Shown: piece after piece, positions 8,290 to 16,968 of the stretch | How the letters are laid out: each line of letters opens with the position of its first letter | Position numbering within the stretch: the first letter of the stretch is position 1 | Source: Novosphingobium resinovorum | GTDB lineage: Bacteria; Pseudomonadota; Alphaproteobacteria; Sphingomonadales; Sphingomonadaceae | DNA length: 61,106 nucleotides | Assembly (NCBI RefSeq): GCF_027922145.1 | Contig: NZ_BSFC01000017.1 | Coordinates: forward strand, 1 to 61,106 | Direction: 5' to 3' | Made by a program: the position numbers and the translations under genes | Notes under the pieces: model-generated | Seen by the model: the letters and a program-made list of their open reading frames with translations, nothing else | What the model was told of the DNA's origin: nothing | Database searches by the model: none

Positions 8290-10382
8290 GCGGGCCTCGC
8301 GGCATTTCGCGCCCCGCCGTGGCGGCCATGCTGGTGCAGACGGAAACCAGCCGGCCGCCCCAGAAGCTCTATCGACGAAGAAGCGGCGGCTCCATCCCCG
8401 CCCTGCCGCGCACCATCGCCGACTGTGCTCTCGGCATCGACCGCAGCTGGATGCGAGGAGAACTCCTCGGTCGATGGGTCGCCAGGCATCGATGGTGCGG
8501 GTTCGCCGCGTTCTTCCTCGCGTGGGGCCTCAACTGGTTCCTGTGACAGCGGCGCGGCCGCGCTAGGCTCAACCCACCCGCCACAGCCGGAGCCGTCCAG
8601 CGGCACCGGATCCTTGTGATCCGGGGGTGCCGACAGCATGCGTGTCGCCACCGCAAGGCGGACTGGAGGTGTATCGCGTTCCTCGAATGCCTCCGCGATC
8701 GAAGCCACGGTGTTGTAGCTGTCCTCGAACCGTACGACCGGCAGGCTCCGCCCGAAGCGCAGATAACCGGAGAGATTGGGCAGGTTGGTCACTTCCGTCG
8801 GCATGACGAGGGGCCTCGTGACCTGCATGCGTGAGAGGTTCACGCCGTCGCGCATGTCGTTCACCCCGTAGGACATGCCCTCGTTGGCTTCGACTTGCTC
8901 GACCTGGCCCAGATTTTCGGAAACGTGCCTGGCAGTCGGGGTGTCGTTGGCCCGCAATGCCACCCACGTCGAGCAGTACCCGGTAATCGCGGCGGCATCC
9001 TGTAGGCCGTAAGTCGCCTCGAGCTGGGGGTACGACTGGAAGCCGAGAATGCCGCAGCCGCCGTACTTGCGCGCGCGGGCCAGGAAGTCCGACAGCGACG
9101 GCAGCTTCTGCAGGGTCGGCAGTTCATCGATCACGCAGTACAGGCGCCGGTTGCGGTCGGGCGTGAGGCTCATGATCGCGCTTATGGCGATGTCGAGCCA
9201 CACCGTGATTAGCGGGCGCAACGAGGGAAGCTGGTCGGCCTTGACGGTGATGAACAGCCAGCTGTCGCCCTCCTCGTCGGAGACCCAGTCGCGGATGGAC
9301 AAGCCGTCCGCGGTGTCGTCGAGGTAGGCGAAGCTGCGCATCACCGAGGCAAGCTCGGCCTGTATGCCGGCGCTGGTGCGTTCGCCTTCGGTCGAGATGA
9401 ACGCCGAGGCCTCGGTCCCGGCAGCGAAGGCGGCAAGCTCCTTCAGCTTGGACCGCACAAGCGTGTCGAGCAGGATCGAGACCAGCATGCGCTCCTGCGC
9501 CGCGAGCTTGCGCAGGACCGCGACCAGCGTGCCGCGAGCGGCCTTGGCCCAGAAGGGATCGCCGGACTTGTCGGGGATCGTCGATTCCGCGATCTGCTCG
9601 TAGTGATACTCGCGCGGCACATCGACCCACGGCGACCAGCCGTCTGCGCGGGCGTCGAGCGGGTTCAGCAGAACGTCGATGCCGGGCCGATAGAACTTCT
9701 CCACAAACGTCCCGGCCGTGTCATAGACGATCGCGCGGCGGCCGCGCTGGCGGATGCCGCCCAGCATCTTGACGATGATGTTGGTCTTGCCGGTCCCGGG
9801 CGCCCCGCACAGCAGGATGTGCTCGGGCTCGAAGGCGTCGGGCACGTCGACCCCGCCGATCGCGAAGCTGCCTCGCGCATGGCGCCAGAGGGCACGGCGC
9901 ACCTGCCGGACCGTGCCGAAATGGGCGCCGCGCAGGAACTGGTTCGATCCCAGGCCCCGCCCCGTCCGGGTAAAGTAGAACCAGGCCCAAGCCAGCATTG
10001 CCAGGGCAAAGATGCCCGAGAACCCCGCACCGTACAGGAGATGGGTCTCGAACGCGGCGAGCGTACGGCGGGCGATGTCCGACTCCAGCAGATCGCGCGG
10101 AGAGGTCCAGTACTGCAGCCCGCTGGGGGTGCGGAAGAGGACCGGCGTCACATTGCCCGGAACCGCGTCCCCCATGAGGATGGCCTGCCCGAGCTTGACG
10201 AGAACGAAGCGCTCGTACTCACTCGACTTCTCGAGGGCGTACCAGATGATCCCGCCGATCCAGACGACGAAGCAGGCCAGAACGGTCTGGTAGAATACCT
10301 GCGTGGTCATGCGCACATTGTGGACGATAGCCTGTCCACCGCGTGTCCACGAGCCGAGCGTATCGTGCCGGAAGATGCTCAT
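8286..10382 (-). CDS. traD: Type IV coupling protein TraD/TrwB
   Basis: 698 residues. Two N-terminal membrane segments (about 27-49 and 117-138) are followed by a VirD4/TrwB-type ATPase with Walker A GAPGTGKT at 193-200 and Walker B YCVIDELP near residue 415. The C-terminal ~120 residues are acidic and proline-rich. The protein is an inner-membrane hexameric motor that links the TraI-DNA complex to the type IV channel. It lies between the RHH gene (4-bp overlap at 10379-10382) and traI (4-bp overlap), giving a tight RHH-traD-traI operon. The clear split of MobF relaxase plus TrwB-type ATPase on one strand and the pilus operon elsewhere is typical of sphingomonad plasmids. Confidence 0.93.
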   Translation of the reverse strand: MSIFRHDTLGSWTRGGQAIVHNVRMTTQVFYQTVLACFVVWIGGIIWYALEKSSEYERFVLVKLGQAILMGDAVPGNVTPVLFRTPSGLQYWTSPRDLLESDIARRTLAAFETHLLYGAGFSGIFALAMLAWAWFYFTRTGRGLGSNQFLRGAHFGTVRQVRRALWRHARGSFAIGGVDVPDAFEPEHILLCGAPGTGKTNIIVKMLGGIRQRGRRAIVYDTAGTFVEKFYRPGIDVLLNPLDARADGWSPWVDVPREYHYEQIAESTIPDKSGDPFWAKAARGTLVAVLRKLAAQERMLVSILLDTLVRSKLKELAAFAAGTEASAFISTEGERTSAGIQAELASVMRSFAYLDDTADGLSIRDWVSDEEGDSWLFITVKADQLPSLRPLITVWLDIAISAIMSLTPDRNRRLYCVIDELPTLQKLPSLSDFLARARKYGGCGILGFQSYPQLEATYGLQDAAAITGYCSTWVALRANDTPTARHVSENLGQVEQVEANEGMSYGVNDMRDGVNLSRMQVTRPLVMPTEVTNLPNLSGYLRFGRSLPVVRFEDSYNTVASIAEAFEERDTPPVRLAVATRMLSAPPDHKDPVPLDGSGCGGWVEPSAAAPLSQEPVEAPREEERGEPAPSMPGDPSTEEFSSHPAAVDAESTVGDGARQGGDGAAASSSIELLGRPAGFRLHQHGRHGGARNAARPA

Positions 10383-10681
10383 GAACGGTCCTGCGCGGGA
10401 TCGAGCAGCCCCCTGTCGTCAAGCAACCGGCGCGCCTGGGCCTGCCCCTTGCGCAGGAGATCGGGCGAGCGCTCGCCGACCGATGTGGCGAGGATCGCCA
10501 GGGTCTGGATCACGCTCGCGTGGACTTCGTCGAAGCGCGCATGGTAGCCCGAAGGATCGCGCCCCTCGAAACGCTCCAGGACACTGCGGCAGTACGTTGC
10601 CGTCCCCTGCCCGGCGACGAGCGCCTGGCCTGCGAGGTGCGCATAGAGCTCGTCGTCTATGCGAATGGTGATACGTGCCAA
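10379..10681 (-). CDS. Ribbon-helix-helix relaxosome accessory/regulatory protein
   Basis: 100 residues from a TTG at 10681, chosen because AAGGAG lies 8 nt upstream (10690-10695) and the fold begins right there with ARITIRIDDELYAHL, a classic RHH beta strand plus first helix. Longer in-frame starts lack a ribosome site. RHH proteins in this position (TrwA, TraY and TraD-type accessories) bind oriT, stimulate the relaxase and often repress their own operon. The gene overlaps traD by 4 bp. Short inverted repeats just upstream (10714-10730 and 10730-10744) are candidate operators. The DNA-binding call is good; the exact role is inferred. Confidence 0.7.
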   Translation of the reverse strand: MARITIRIDDELYAHLAGQALVAGQGTATYCRSVLERFEGRDPSGYHARFDEVHASVIQTLAILATSVGERSPDLLRKGQAQARRLLDDRGLLDPAQDRS

Positions 10682-11153
10682 GCGGCGGACTCCTTGGTCC
10701 GGCTCGCCAGTTTGGTGATGAAGCCTCACCATACTACCGGTATGACGCATCGATCTCAAGCGTTCATGAAAACTGCCGCCGGCTGCCAAAAAGTGCCAAT
10801 CCGCATCAGTGGCTTGGTTGATCGGGATCGCCGCGCGGCAGCCGGTATGACGCGTAGTTTGCGGAGCGGCAGCCGCTGCGCGCCGCCCCGTGAACACACG
10901 CATTCCGGCCGATTCGCGCCCGCAGCACCCGTGCGTACGGTGCATTACTTTTCGCCTCCGGCGTGCGTCCCCCTCCCGCAGTGCGCTTCGCGACTGCGCC
11001 TATCGGTCAAAGTGACGGTGCCACTTCCTTCAGGCCGCTTTCTTCGTCTTCGTTTCCAGGCGCGCGGCAAATCCCGATCCGGGCGATTGCCATCCCACCA
11101 CCGGTCTGGAATAGTGGTGCCGGCGGGATGACCTCCTTCGAAGCGAAGGAGAT
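10682..11153. other. Candidate oriT/divergent control region, 472 bp without genes
   Basis: This gap separates the leftward RHH-traD-traI operon from a rightward gene. It holds a 12-bp direct repeat CCGGTATGACGC at 10737-10748 and 10842-10853, inverted repeats GGTGA/TCACC (10714-10730), CATAC/GTATG (10730-10744), AGCGGC-A-GCCGCT (10865-10877), GCACC/GGTGC (10925-10943) and a bulged GCAGT-g-CGC/GCGACTGC (10978-10997). The density of small repeats and the place next to a MobF relaxase operon fit an origin of transfer. No nic consensus that I can name with confidence is present, though GTGCGTA at 10931-10937 resembles the core of the R388 nic region. Confidence 0.45.
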
Positions 11154-11528
11154 ATGACGATGCCCAGGATGACTGACCGTGAGCGGCTCGCGAAGATCGA
11201 GGCCGATCAGCGCACACTTGCCGGGGAAGCCGAGACGGTACGCCTCAGTGTGCGCGCCAGCTACGCTGCACTGGTGAGCGACCTACCGGTGGAACGCCTG
11301 AGCGAGCGCGAGTTCCGCGACGTTCTTGCCCATGCAGTCCGCGTGGGAGGGGCAGAGGCAATCACAGCGATGAAGGCCATATCACGGGATGATGGATCGC
11401 CCGCTCCGTCTTCGGTGCGTGCGGCAGCGAGCAGGAAACCTGCCCTGACGGAGGGGGCGACAACAGCCAGGACCGGTGCTGGCGCAGTCGACAACACGGC
11501 GCATGCCCCCGGCGATGCCGCGGCCTGA
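11154..11528 (+). CDS. Small hypothetical protein divergent from the traDI operon, probably transfer-related
   Basis: 124 residues; the ATG at 11160 is as likely as 11154 because AAGGAG ends 8 nt before it. The protein starts with a charged helical part (ERLAKIEADQRTLAGEAETVR, a likely coiled coil) followed by a second helical region and a disordered Ala/Thr/Pro-rich tail from about residue 80. No catalytic motif. Similar short coiled-coil proteins (TraC or MobC-like accessories) sit beside oriT on mobile elements, so an accessory mobilisation role is plausible but only inferred from position. Confidence 0.55.
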   Translation: MTMPRMTDRERLAKIEADQRTLAGEAETVRLSVRASYAALVSDLPVERLSEREFRDVLAHAVRVGGAEAITAMKAISRDDGSPAPSSVRAAASRKPALTEGATTARTGAGAVDNTAHAPGDAAA

Positions 11529-11621
11529 GTGCCATCGGACGACCTTCCGGCATCAACGCGGCGGTGCCCTCGTTCCGACACCGCCGCGTTCCTGTCCAAG
11601 CCCAGGTCCAGGTCCCGCAGC

Positions 11622-11987
11622 CTAGCCCAACCCTGACCAGGCCTCCCGGGCAGAGCATTCGCTTTCCCAGTCCCACCGCGCGATCAGGTCCTGCGCCCGA
11701 CCCTCGCCATCGACGATGCTCACCGCCGTGTACCAGGTGCCCTGCAGCCTGCCGATGACTGCCACCCTGTCGTGCTGCGCATCCGCGTCCTCCTCGTCCT
11801 CGCATGTCCCGAGCCAGCGTTCGTCGATCCGTGCGTCCCACAGAAAGTCGCGCTCCTCCGCATCCAGGTAGTGCTGCGCAAGTGCTTCGCCCGCGCCCGC
11901 GCCGAACTCGGCGTCGAGCCCCGCCACGAGCGCGCCGAACACGCGGTTGTCAGCCGAACCGCGCTGCGCCGAATGAAAAATGGTCAT
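11622..11987 (-). CDS. Hypothetical plasmid protein
   Basis: 121 residues from the ATG at 11987, which has a perfect GGAGG 5 nt upstream; the same frame is open back to a GTG at 12128, but that extension is low-complexity Ala/Pro. The protein is acidic, with a stretch LGTCEDEEDADAQHD and aromatic residues towards the end (GTWYTAVSIVD...ARWDWESE). I do not recognise a family. It belongs to the minus-strand run of plasmid housekeeping genes (DUF736, DUF4238, ParB-like, ArdC). Confidence 0.55.
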   Translation of the reverse strand: MTIFHSAQRGSADNRVFGALVAGLDAEFGAGAGEALAQHYLDAEERDFLWDARIDERWLGTCEDEEDADAQHDRVAVIGRLQGTWYTAVSIVDGEGRAQDLIARWDWESECSAREAWSGLG

Positions 11988-12483
11988 GATGGCCTCCACA
12001 AGTTTCGCGTCCCCGCGAACCGAGGACAGGTCCTTGCGGATGGCCGGGAAAGCGGCTGTCAGGGCCGCACCGGCGTCAGCCGGGGCGCCGCGAAGCGGCG
12101 GCGGAGGAGCCGATTTTGTCGCAGACACTCAAACAGACTCGCGTGCGCAGCACGCTCATTGCCTGCGGCAAAATTGGAGGTGCCGCCGGCCTTGCACAGC
12201 CGCTGACCCGGCCGTCACACTTGGACTTGCCGAGCCGAGCCCCACCCTCTCGGCAGGGCTCCCACCTCGCGCAGCAGATCCCGCAACGCTGCCGCATCGC
12301 ACGTCCGGTGTTGTCCCAATCGGCCGGGCGTCTTCCGCTTCGCGCTCCAAGGAGCGGATGCCCGCGCACCGGGAAGAGGATGCGCTTGGGCTGCTCATCG
12401 CCGGACCGGCCACACGGCAGCGGCGCCCGCATCCTTTGCGGCAAGGCCCCCGCGCCGGGATCGACGCGGGGGGAGCGGCAGGG
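11988..12483. other. Non-coding stretch, about 500 bp
   Basis: Between the hypothetical gene and DUF736. Several frames are open because of high GC, but none begins with a ribosome site and recognisable protein. The part next to 11987 must carry the upstream gene's ribosome site (GGAGG at 11993-11997). I see no other convincing element. Confidence 0.4.
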
Positions 12484-12804
12484 TCAGTCGGCCGGGTTCC
12501 AGATGATCGCGAAGGCGTCGTCGTCGTCCTGTCCGGCGGCGCGGCCCAGGTTGGCGTAGAGGCGGCGCGGTCCGAACTCCGGAGCGGCGAGACTGAGCGA
12601 GACATAATCGTTGCCCGAGCTCTCGGCGCGGCGCAGCCACCCTGCCCCCACTTCGGCGCCGCCGGAGCGGACCAGGTAGTCGGGCTGGGTATCGCCTGCC
12701 TTGCGCGAGTTGGGGGCGATCTCGATGTCGGCGCGGATCGAGAGGGTGCGAAGCTGGCCCTTGAAGCCGCGACCTTCACGTGTGACGAAACCGATGGCGG
12801 GCAT
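12484..12804 (-). CDS. DUF736 family protein
   Basis: 106 residues, the usual family length. It shows the DUF736 pattern: N-terminal PAIGFVTREGRGFKGQLRTLSI, a central PNSRKAGDTQPDYLVR, then AEVGAGWLRR, the SGNDYVSLSL motif, and a C-terminal LYANL followed by FAIIWNP. The family is small, cytoplasmic and nearly confined to plasmids and conjugative elements of alphaproteobacteria; its function is unknown. AAGGAG lies 7 nt before the ATG. It accompanies ParB-like, DUF2958 and ArdC genes as on other sphingomonad and rhizobial plasmids. Confidence 0.9.
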   Translation of the reverse strand: MPAIGFVTREGRGFKGQLRTLSIRADIEIAPNSRKAGDTQPDYLVRSGGAEVGAGWLRRAESSGNDYVSLSLAAPEFGPRRLYANLGRAAGQDDDDAFAIIWNPAD

Positions 12805-13356
12805 GGTGTTTCTCCTTGGATGATGTCGCTCGAACCATTTCCGGGCGATGGGCAGACCGCGAGGGACGGGACCAGCGGTCCGGCTAACCGGCAGGCCGAA
12901 GCGTCAGCGAAGGACCGGAGCCCGAAGGCTTATTTGAGGCGCTCAGCGCCGCCGCGAGGAGCCCGCTTGCGGGCGGGGAAATAAGCCGAAGGGCGATGGT
13001 TTGGCCGGACCGCGACCGTCCCAGGTCGATGCCCCTGCAGCCGGGAATGCGTCGGGGCGTCGTTCCTTGCGGAGCAACACCGTTGCCGAGCGGACGCGCG
13101 CACGAGCAGTCGCGGCCACAAGGCCGCCACCTCTCGTTCCACCTGCGGACGAGTCCGAAGCCCCCGGGCAGGATGGCGGCGACAGATCGAAGCACGGGCC
13201 GCTCCGGCGTTGCTGTGGGGGCGAGGCGCTCGCGGCGGCGAGCCGGCAAACGGTACCTCGAGCCATGCACCGCCGCTCCCGGGTTCGGACCGCGCCGACC
13301 GGCGACGCCCATAGGCCAATGGACTGCGCAGGGACGCCGGTCGCAATCCAGGTGGA
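12805..13356. other. Intergenic region, about 550 bp, containing a structured element
   Basis: No gene can be supported. The stretch is very GC-rich with several frames open by chance. It contains the branched inverted-repeat structure at 12921-12993 described separately and the DUF736 promoter/ribosome site at its left end. Confidence 0.5.
12921..12993. ncRNA. Candidate branched RNA or cruciform (three-way junction)
   Basis: Outer stem GGCTTATTT (12927-12935) with AAATAAGCC (12979-12987); beyond a symmetric GAA/GAA internal loop it extends by CCC/GGG (12921-12923, 12991-12993). Inside are two further hairpins: GGCGC-TCA-GCGCC (12938-12950) and GCCCGC-TT-GCGGGC (12961-12974). All stems are perfect. 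The layout is that of a cloverleaf-like RNA or an extrudable DNA cruciform; which strand, and whether it is transcribed, cannot be told. Confidence 0.35.
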
Positions 13357-14343
13357 TCAGATCCCGGGGCGCGCGCGCCGCTGTCTCAGGACGACCCTGG
13401 CAATGCTGAGGCCGCCGCCCTCGTATCGCAAGTTGCTGGTCTCGGCCTCGAGGCGAAAATGCGCGTTCCTCTCGAGGAAATCACCGACCCAGGGCCGGTC
13501 CAGCGAAGCGAAGACAAGGTCCTCGGCGCAGCCGACAATCAGCCGGTTCACAGCCATCGCCTCCTGCCGGGAAATCTCTCTTCGGCGGTAGCGAAAATCC
13601 GAAAAGCGTCCATCGCGATGCGATGGCAGGGAACCTGGCGATACCCGGCGCGGGTGGATGCGAATGGCGAGTCGCGGCGTCAGCGGCACGACCCGGTTCG
13701 CGACCATCGGATCGGGCGTCGCCTCGACCGCCACTGGAAAGTCGCTGGTGAAGAAGGGTGTGTCGTCATGGCCGTTGAGCAGGATATCCCACGCGCAGTT
13801 GCCGAAGAAGCCAAGCAACCTGAGAAGACTCGCGATGCCTATCGCCTGCGGATACTTGGGATCTGTTTCGCACAGGAGATGTCCCTCCTCGACAAGCTGC
13901 GCGATCGACATTTCGCGCAGCGCGGGCGGCAGTTCCGGGGGCGGCGCGGACAACAGTCCCGCCTCTTCCATGAGGGCCATCTCAAGCTTCAGCCGAGAGT
14001 TCATCGGCTCGGTGCCAAGCCGCATCCCACCCGGCGAGCAGGTCATGACGTAGGAGAGGAACCCCGCGATCACGCGGACGTGTCCGGGAAGGATCGGCCC
14101 GGCTCGCAGGGCGGTGCAGGCGGCGTTGTAGCCTGGCTCCACCGATTTCAGGAACTCCTCGACGAGGCGGGGTTCGGGCAGGAAGGCATTGGTGCTGCCT
14201 TCTTCGATCCGGCAGACGTCCTCTGAGCCGCAGGGGAAACGCTTTCCGCTGGACTTGCTGAACCCGTACATCTTGCGGCCGCCCAGCGACGAGGCATAGA
14301 AGTTCTTCAGATGCACCTGGGAGACGAAATGATCCCTTGCCAT
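13357..14343 (-). CDS. DUF4238 domain-containing protein
   Basis: 328 residues. The start RDHFVSQVHLKNFY is the DUF4238 N-terminal signature (HxVxxxxLKxF), and the central HDDTPFFTSDFPVAV is the second conserved motif (TSDxPV). Members are cytoplasmic proteins of unknown biochemical function that are common on mobile elements. No partner gene is obvious: a small Zn-ribbon-like gene lies upstream and DUF736 lies 550 bp downstream. The ATG at 14343 has only a weak ribosome site (GCAAGAG), but the family motif begins at residue 4, so the start is firm. Confidence 0.85.
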   Translation of the reverse strand: MARDHFVSQVHLKNFYASSLGGRKMYGFSKSSGKRFPCGSEDVCRIEEGSTNAFLPEPRLVEEFLKSVEPGYNAACTALRAGPILPGHVRVIAGFLSYVMTCSPGGMRLGTEPMNSRLKLEMALMEEAGLLSAPPPELPPALREMSIAQLVEEGHLLCETDPKYPQAIGIASLLRLLGFFGNCAWDILLNGHDDTPFFTSDFPVAVEATPDPMVANRVVPLTPRLAIRIHPRRVSPGSLPSHRDGRFSDFRYRRREISRQEAMAVNRLIVGCAEDLVFASLDRPWVGDFLERNAHFRLEAETSNLRYEGGGLSIARVVLRQRRARPGI

Positions 14344-14486
14344 CGCGCTCTTGCCTGCCTGAACTCATGCGGCAAAAAGCCGCACCGAGGTTTGCCATCA
14401 TGCTGCGTCGATCGCTGACTGGCGAGTATCCGTGCTCAGTTCTCCACGGTCTTCAGCGATGTTCGGGGCGCATCGGCTGCGCCAGA

Positions 14487-14696
14487 TCAGCGGCGGCGAA
14501 TGACCATCCGCGTCTCGCCGCACAGGCTGCATTCGTCCTTGCTGAGTTCGAAGCCGTTGGAACCGGCAAGTTCGCGCACCGCGTGGTCGGCATGGTGCAG
14601 GACGCTGAGCCCGAGGGTATCCGTCAGGCAGGCATCGCAGACCGGCTCGGGCGCGAGGCGCACCACGAGTTTCTCGACTTCCTGAAGTATCGTCAC
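14487..14696 (-). CDS. Small two-CxxC zinc-ribbon-like protein
   Basis: 69 residues from a GTG at 14696. Two CxxC pairs, CDAC (C20, C23) and CSLC (near residues 56-59), are placed as in a small zinc ribbon, with a His pair (LHHADH) between them. The C-terminus is basic (MVIRRR). It follows the large inverted repeat downstream of the ParB-like gene. No function can be assigned; metal binding and possible nucleic-acid or protein contact are inferred from the Cys pattern. Confidence 0.6.
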   Translation of the reverse strand: MTILQEVEKLVVRLAPEPVCDACLTDTLGLSVLHHADHAVRELAGSNGFELSKDECSLCGETRMVIRRR

Positions 14697-14757
14697 TGGC
14701 GCTGACCCCCGTCAGAGCGGGCCGTGCCACCTGCCCGCTGCGCGTGCAACGACAAAC

Positions 14758-14814
14758 CGCTCCGCGCCTGCGGGCAGGGGCCGAATACCGGCACTTGCCC
14801 GCAGGCGCGGAGCG
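14758..14814. terminator. Perfect 19-bp inverted repeat, likely strong terminator of the ParB-like gene
   Basis: Left arm CGCTCCGCGCCTGCGGGCA at 14758-14776 and its exact reverse complement at 14796-14814, with a 19-nt loop. It lies 69 bp beyond the stop of the minus-strand ParB-like gene. Reading the minus strand, the stem is followed by GGTTTGTCG; reading plus, by CGAATTTTCC. The length and perfection exceed what a plain terminator needs, so a protein-binding or replication role is also possible. Confidence 0.6.
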
Positions 14815-14882
14815 CGAATTTTCCCCACCCGCATGACCTGAAAGGGAACCGGGACGGCGCCGTGCCGCCCCGGTTCCTGCGT

Positions 14883-16859
14883 TCATGCCGCGAGGCGATC
14901 GTCCCCGTCCTGCGGCGCATCTTCGCCTTCGGCGGTCTTCAGGAGTTCGGCATCGTCGCCCGCCGTCTCGACAGGTCGCTCCTCGAACGCCGCGCTGCGT
15001 TCCGCCAGCGCCCGGGCATGCGCGGCAACGGTCCCGACCCCGCCGCGCGCCGTATAGGCCGTTGGCGGGAACGCCATCCAGCGCGGCACCCAGCCCTCGC
15101 GCTTCGCGCGCCCACCCGCGCCCGCGAGGTGATCGCGGATGATGGCTTTCAGGGTCTTGGTCTTCTCCCCGGCATTGGCCGTGGCGACGAGCGGCCCGGC
15201 GACTTCCCCGACCATCGCGAGCAGCACTTCGCGGTCGCGCAAGGTGTCGAGGAACGCCTCGTCGGCCTCCCACCAGTTCGCCGGATCGACGCCGATCTGG
15301 GTGCCCACCGCTTCCACTGCCGCGCTTCCCGCCGCGAGCGTCTCGCCCATGACCACGGCGAGGATGTCGAGCACTTCGCCATCGCCGAGCGCCAGCAACC
15401 GCGCGAACGCACCGCACAGGCCCGAGGAACCGCCACCGGTCATGGTCGGCTCCTCTTCGCCGAAACCGGCAATCGTGAGGCAGGCACGCCGACCCTTGTC
15501 GAAGACCGCCTCGGCCCGGCTTTCGTCGAGGCTTTCGCGCAAGGCATCGCTGCGCGCCGCCTGCGGTTCGACACCGACCCGCCACAAATGCGAACCGCAG
15601 ATGGCATGGGCGACCATCAGCCTCAGCGCCGTGCCGGGGTGGTCGAGCAGCGCGGCGCGTACGGCGGCATGGCGATGCAGGTCCACATAGACCTGCGTGA
15701 CCGAGGTCAGTTCGGGCCGCGCGACCTTCGAGGATCCACCCTCGCCTCCCCGTTCGGCGGTGCGCTGCAGCCGCGCGGCTTCCCTGCGGTCGAGATATCC
15801 CTCGTGGACGATGACCTCGCCGTTCCCGCGCACGTCGATATAGACCCGTCCGCCCTTTCGCTTCGCGGCCTTCTCGTATTCCCATTCGTGGAAATGGGTG
15901 TCGGGACCGACGACGATGGCGTCCGCCCATCCGGCCTCCAGCGTATCGGTGCGGCGCGCCTCGACGGCCTCGTTCTGCGCGGCCCAGAATGCCTGCGTAT
16001 CGGCGAAATAGCTGTCCTCGCCGAACAGGTCGGCGATCGTGGCAAGCCCGCTCGCGGCGACGTCGAACAGGGCATGGCGCACCGGGACAGACTGCCCGCC
16101 GAACAGCCAGCCCTTGAGCTGATAGCCGCGCGGCGCATAGGCGTCCGGGTCTTCGGCCAGCGCCAGCCATGCCTTCTGCTGGCTCTTGGAGGCAAGCGTG
16201 AGATGCCGCACGGTCGCCGCGTCGATCTGCTCGCGTCGATAGAGGTCGCGGATGCGCGGAAGGAGGTTTCCGAGCGCGAGCACGCGCCGGACCGCAAGGT
16301 CGGGCAGACCGAAGGTCGCGGCGATATCCTCGGGCCTGCGTCCCTCGCGGATCAGGCGGGTGAAGCATTCCCAGCGGCTGACCTCGTCGGGATCGAGGCG
16401 CGCGATGTTCTCGATCAGCGAAGCTTCGATGGCGGAAGCATCGTCGCCCTCATCGAGGATCGCACAGGGCAGCTGCGCGGCGTCGGCGACCGGATCGCAG
16501 GCTTCTGCCGAGGACTGCGGGTCGTTGGCGACTGCCGTCGCGGCCGCAGCGATAGCGGCCTCTTCGCCGGTTTCTCCACTGGCGTCGCCGCCACTCTGTG
16601 CGCCGAGCGCGCCACCGGCCTCGATGCGGCGCTCGCCCGCGACAATCTGCGCCGCGTGGAAGCGGCGCGCACCCGCCACGATTTCGAAGCCGGGCGAAGC
16701 CTCGCCGCCGTTTCGGCAGGGCCGCACGATCAGCGGTTGCAGGACGCCGCGTGCGCGGATGGTGGGGAGGATATCGGAAACGTCGGGAGCCTTGCGGGCA
16801 TGGCGCATATTCGCCTTGCTGACGCACAGGTTGTCGAGAGGGATGAATTCGAGTTTCAT
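14883..16859 (-). CDS. Large ParB/Spo0J-type nuclease-domain protein
   Basis: 658 residues, about twice the size of canonical ParB. Residues 1-130 form the ParB N-terminal (sulfiredoxin-like, CTP-binding) domain: KLEFIPLDNL, NMRHAR, LQPLIVRP, FEIVAGARRFHAA, then a ParB-box-like IEASLIENIARLDPDE. An HTH region follows (EDIAATFGLPDLAVRRVLALG), then ~400 residues of acidic, less recognisable sequence. An insertion of ~35 Ala/Gly-rich residues splits the N-terminal domain at about 80-115. AGGAG precedes the ATG. No parA is adjacent, so this is probably the plasmid-borne stand-alone class found with ArdC and DUF736 rather than a segregation centromere-binding protein. Confidence 0.85.
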   Translation of the reverse strand: MKLEFIPLDNLCVSKANMRHARKAPDVSDILPTIRARGVLQPLIVRPCRNGGEASPGFEIVAGARRFHAAQIVAGERRIEAGGALGAQSGGDASGETGEEAAIAAAATAVANDPQSSAEACDPVADAAQLPCAILDEGDDASAIEASLIENIARLDPDEVSRWECFTRLIREGRRPEDIAATFGLPDLAVRRVLALGNLLPRIRDLYRREQIDAATVRHLTLASKSQQKAWLALAEDPDAYAPRGYQLKGWLFGGQSVPVRHALFDVAASGLATIADLFGEDSYFADTQAFWAAQNEAVEARRTDTLEAGWADAIVVGPDTHFHEWEYEKAAKRKGGRVYIDVRGNGEVIVHEGYLDRREAARLQRTAERGGEGGSSKVARPELTSVTQVYVDLHRHAAVRAALLDHPGTALRLMVAHAICGSHLWRVGVEPQAARSDALRESLDESRAEAVFDKGRRACLTIAGFGEEEPTMTGGGSSGLCGAFARLLALGDGEVLDILAVVMGETLAAGSAAVEAVGTQIGVDPANWWEADEAFLDTLRDREVLLAMVGEVAGPLVATANAGEKTKTLKAIIRDHLAGAGGRAKREGWVPRWMAFPPTAYTARGGVGTVAAHARALAERSAAFEERPVETAGDDAELLKTAEGEDAPQDGDDRLAA

Positions 16860-16968
16860 GGGTCTGCTCCTTGTGAGCGGCCGGTTCGCTCCCGAATGCC
16901 TTGAGAGGGCGGACCGGCCTTGGATCGGGCGACGAACGGCCGCCCCGCGTCATCCGTCCGAACCGGGG

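Noticed and set aside
14883..16859. Full parAB partition system
   Set aside because: Only a large ParB-like protein is present; no ParA ATPase gene adjoins it.
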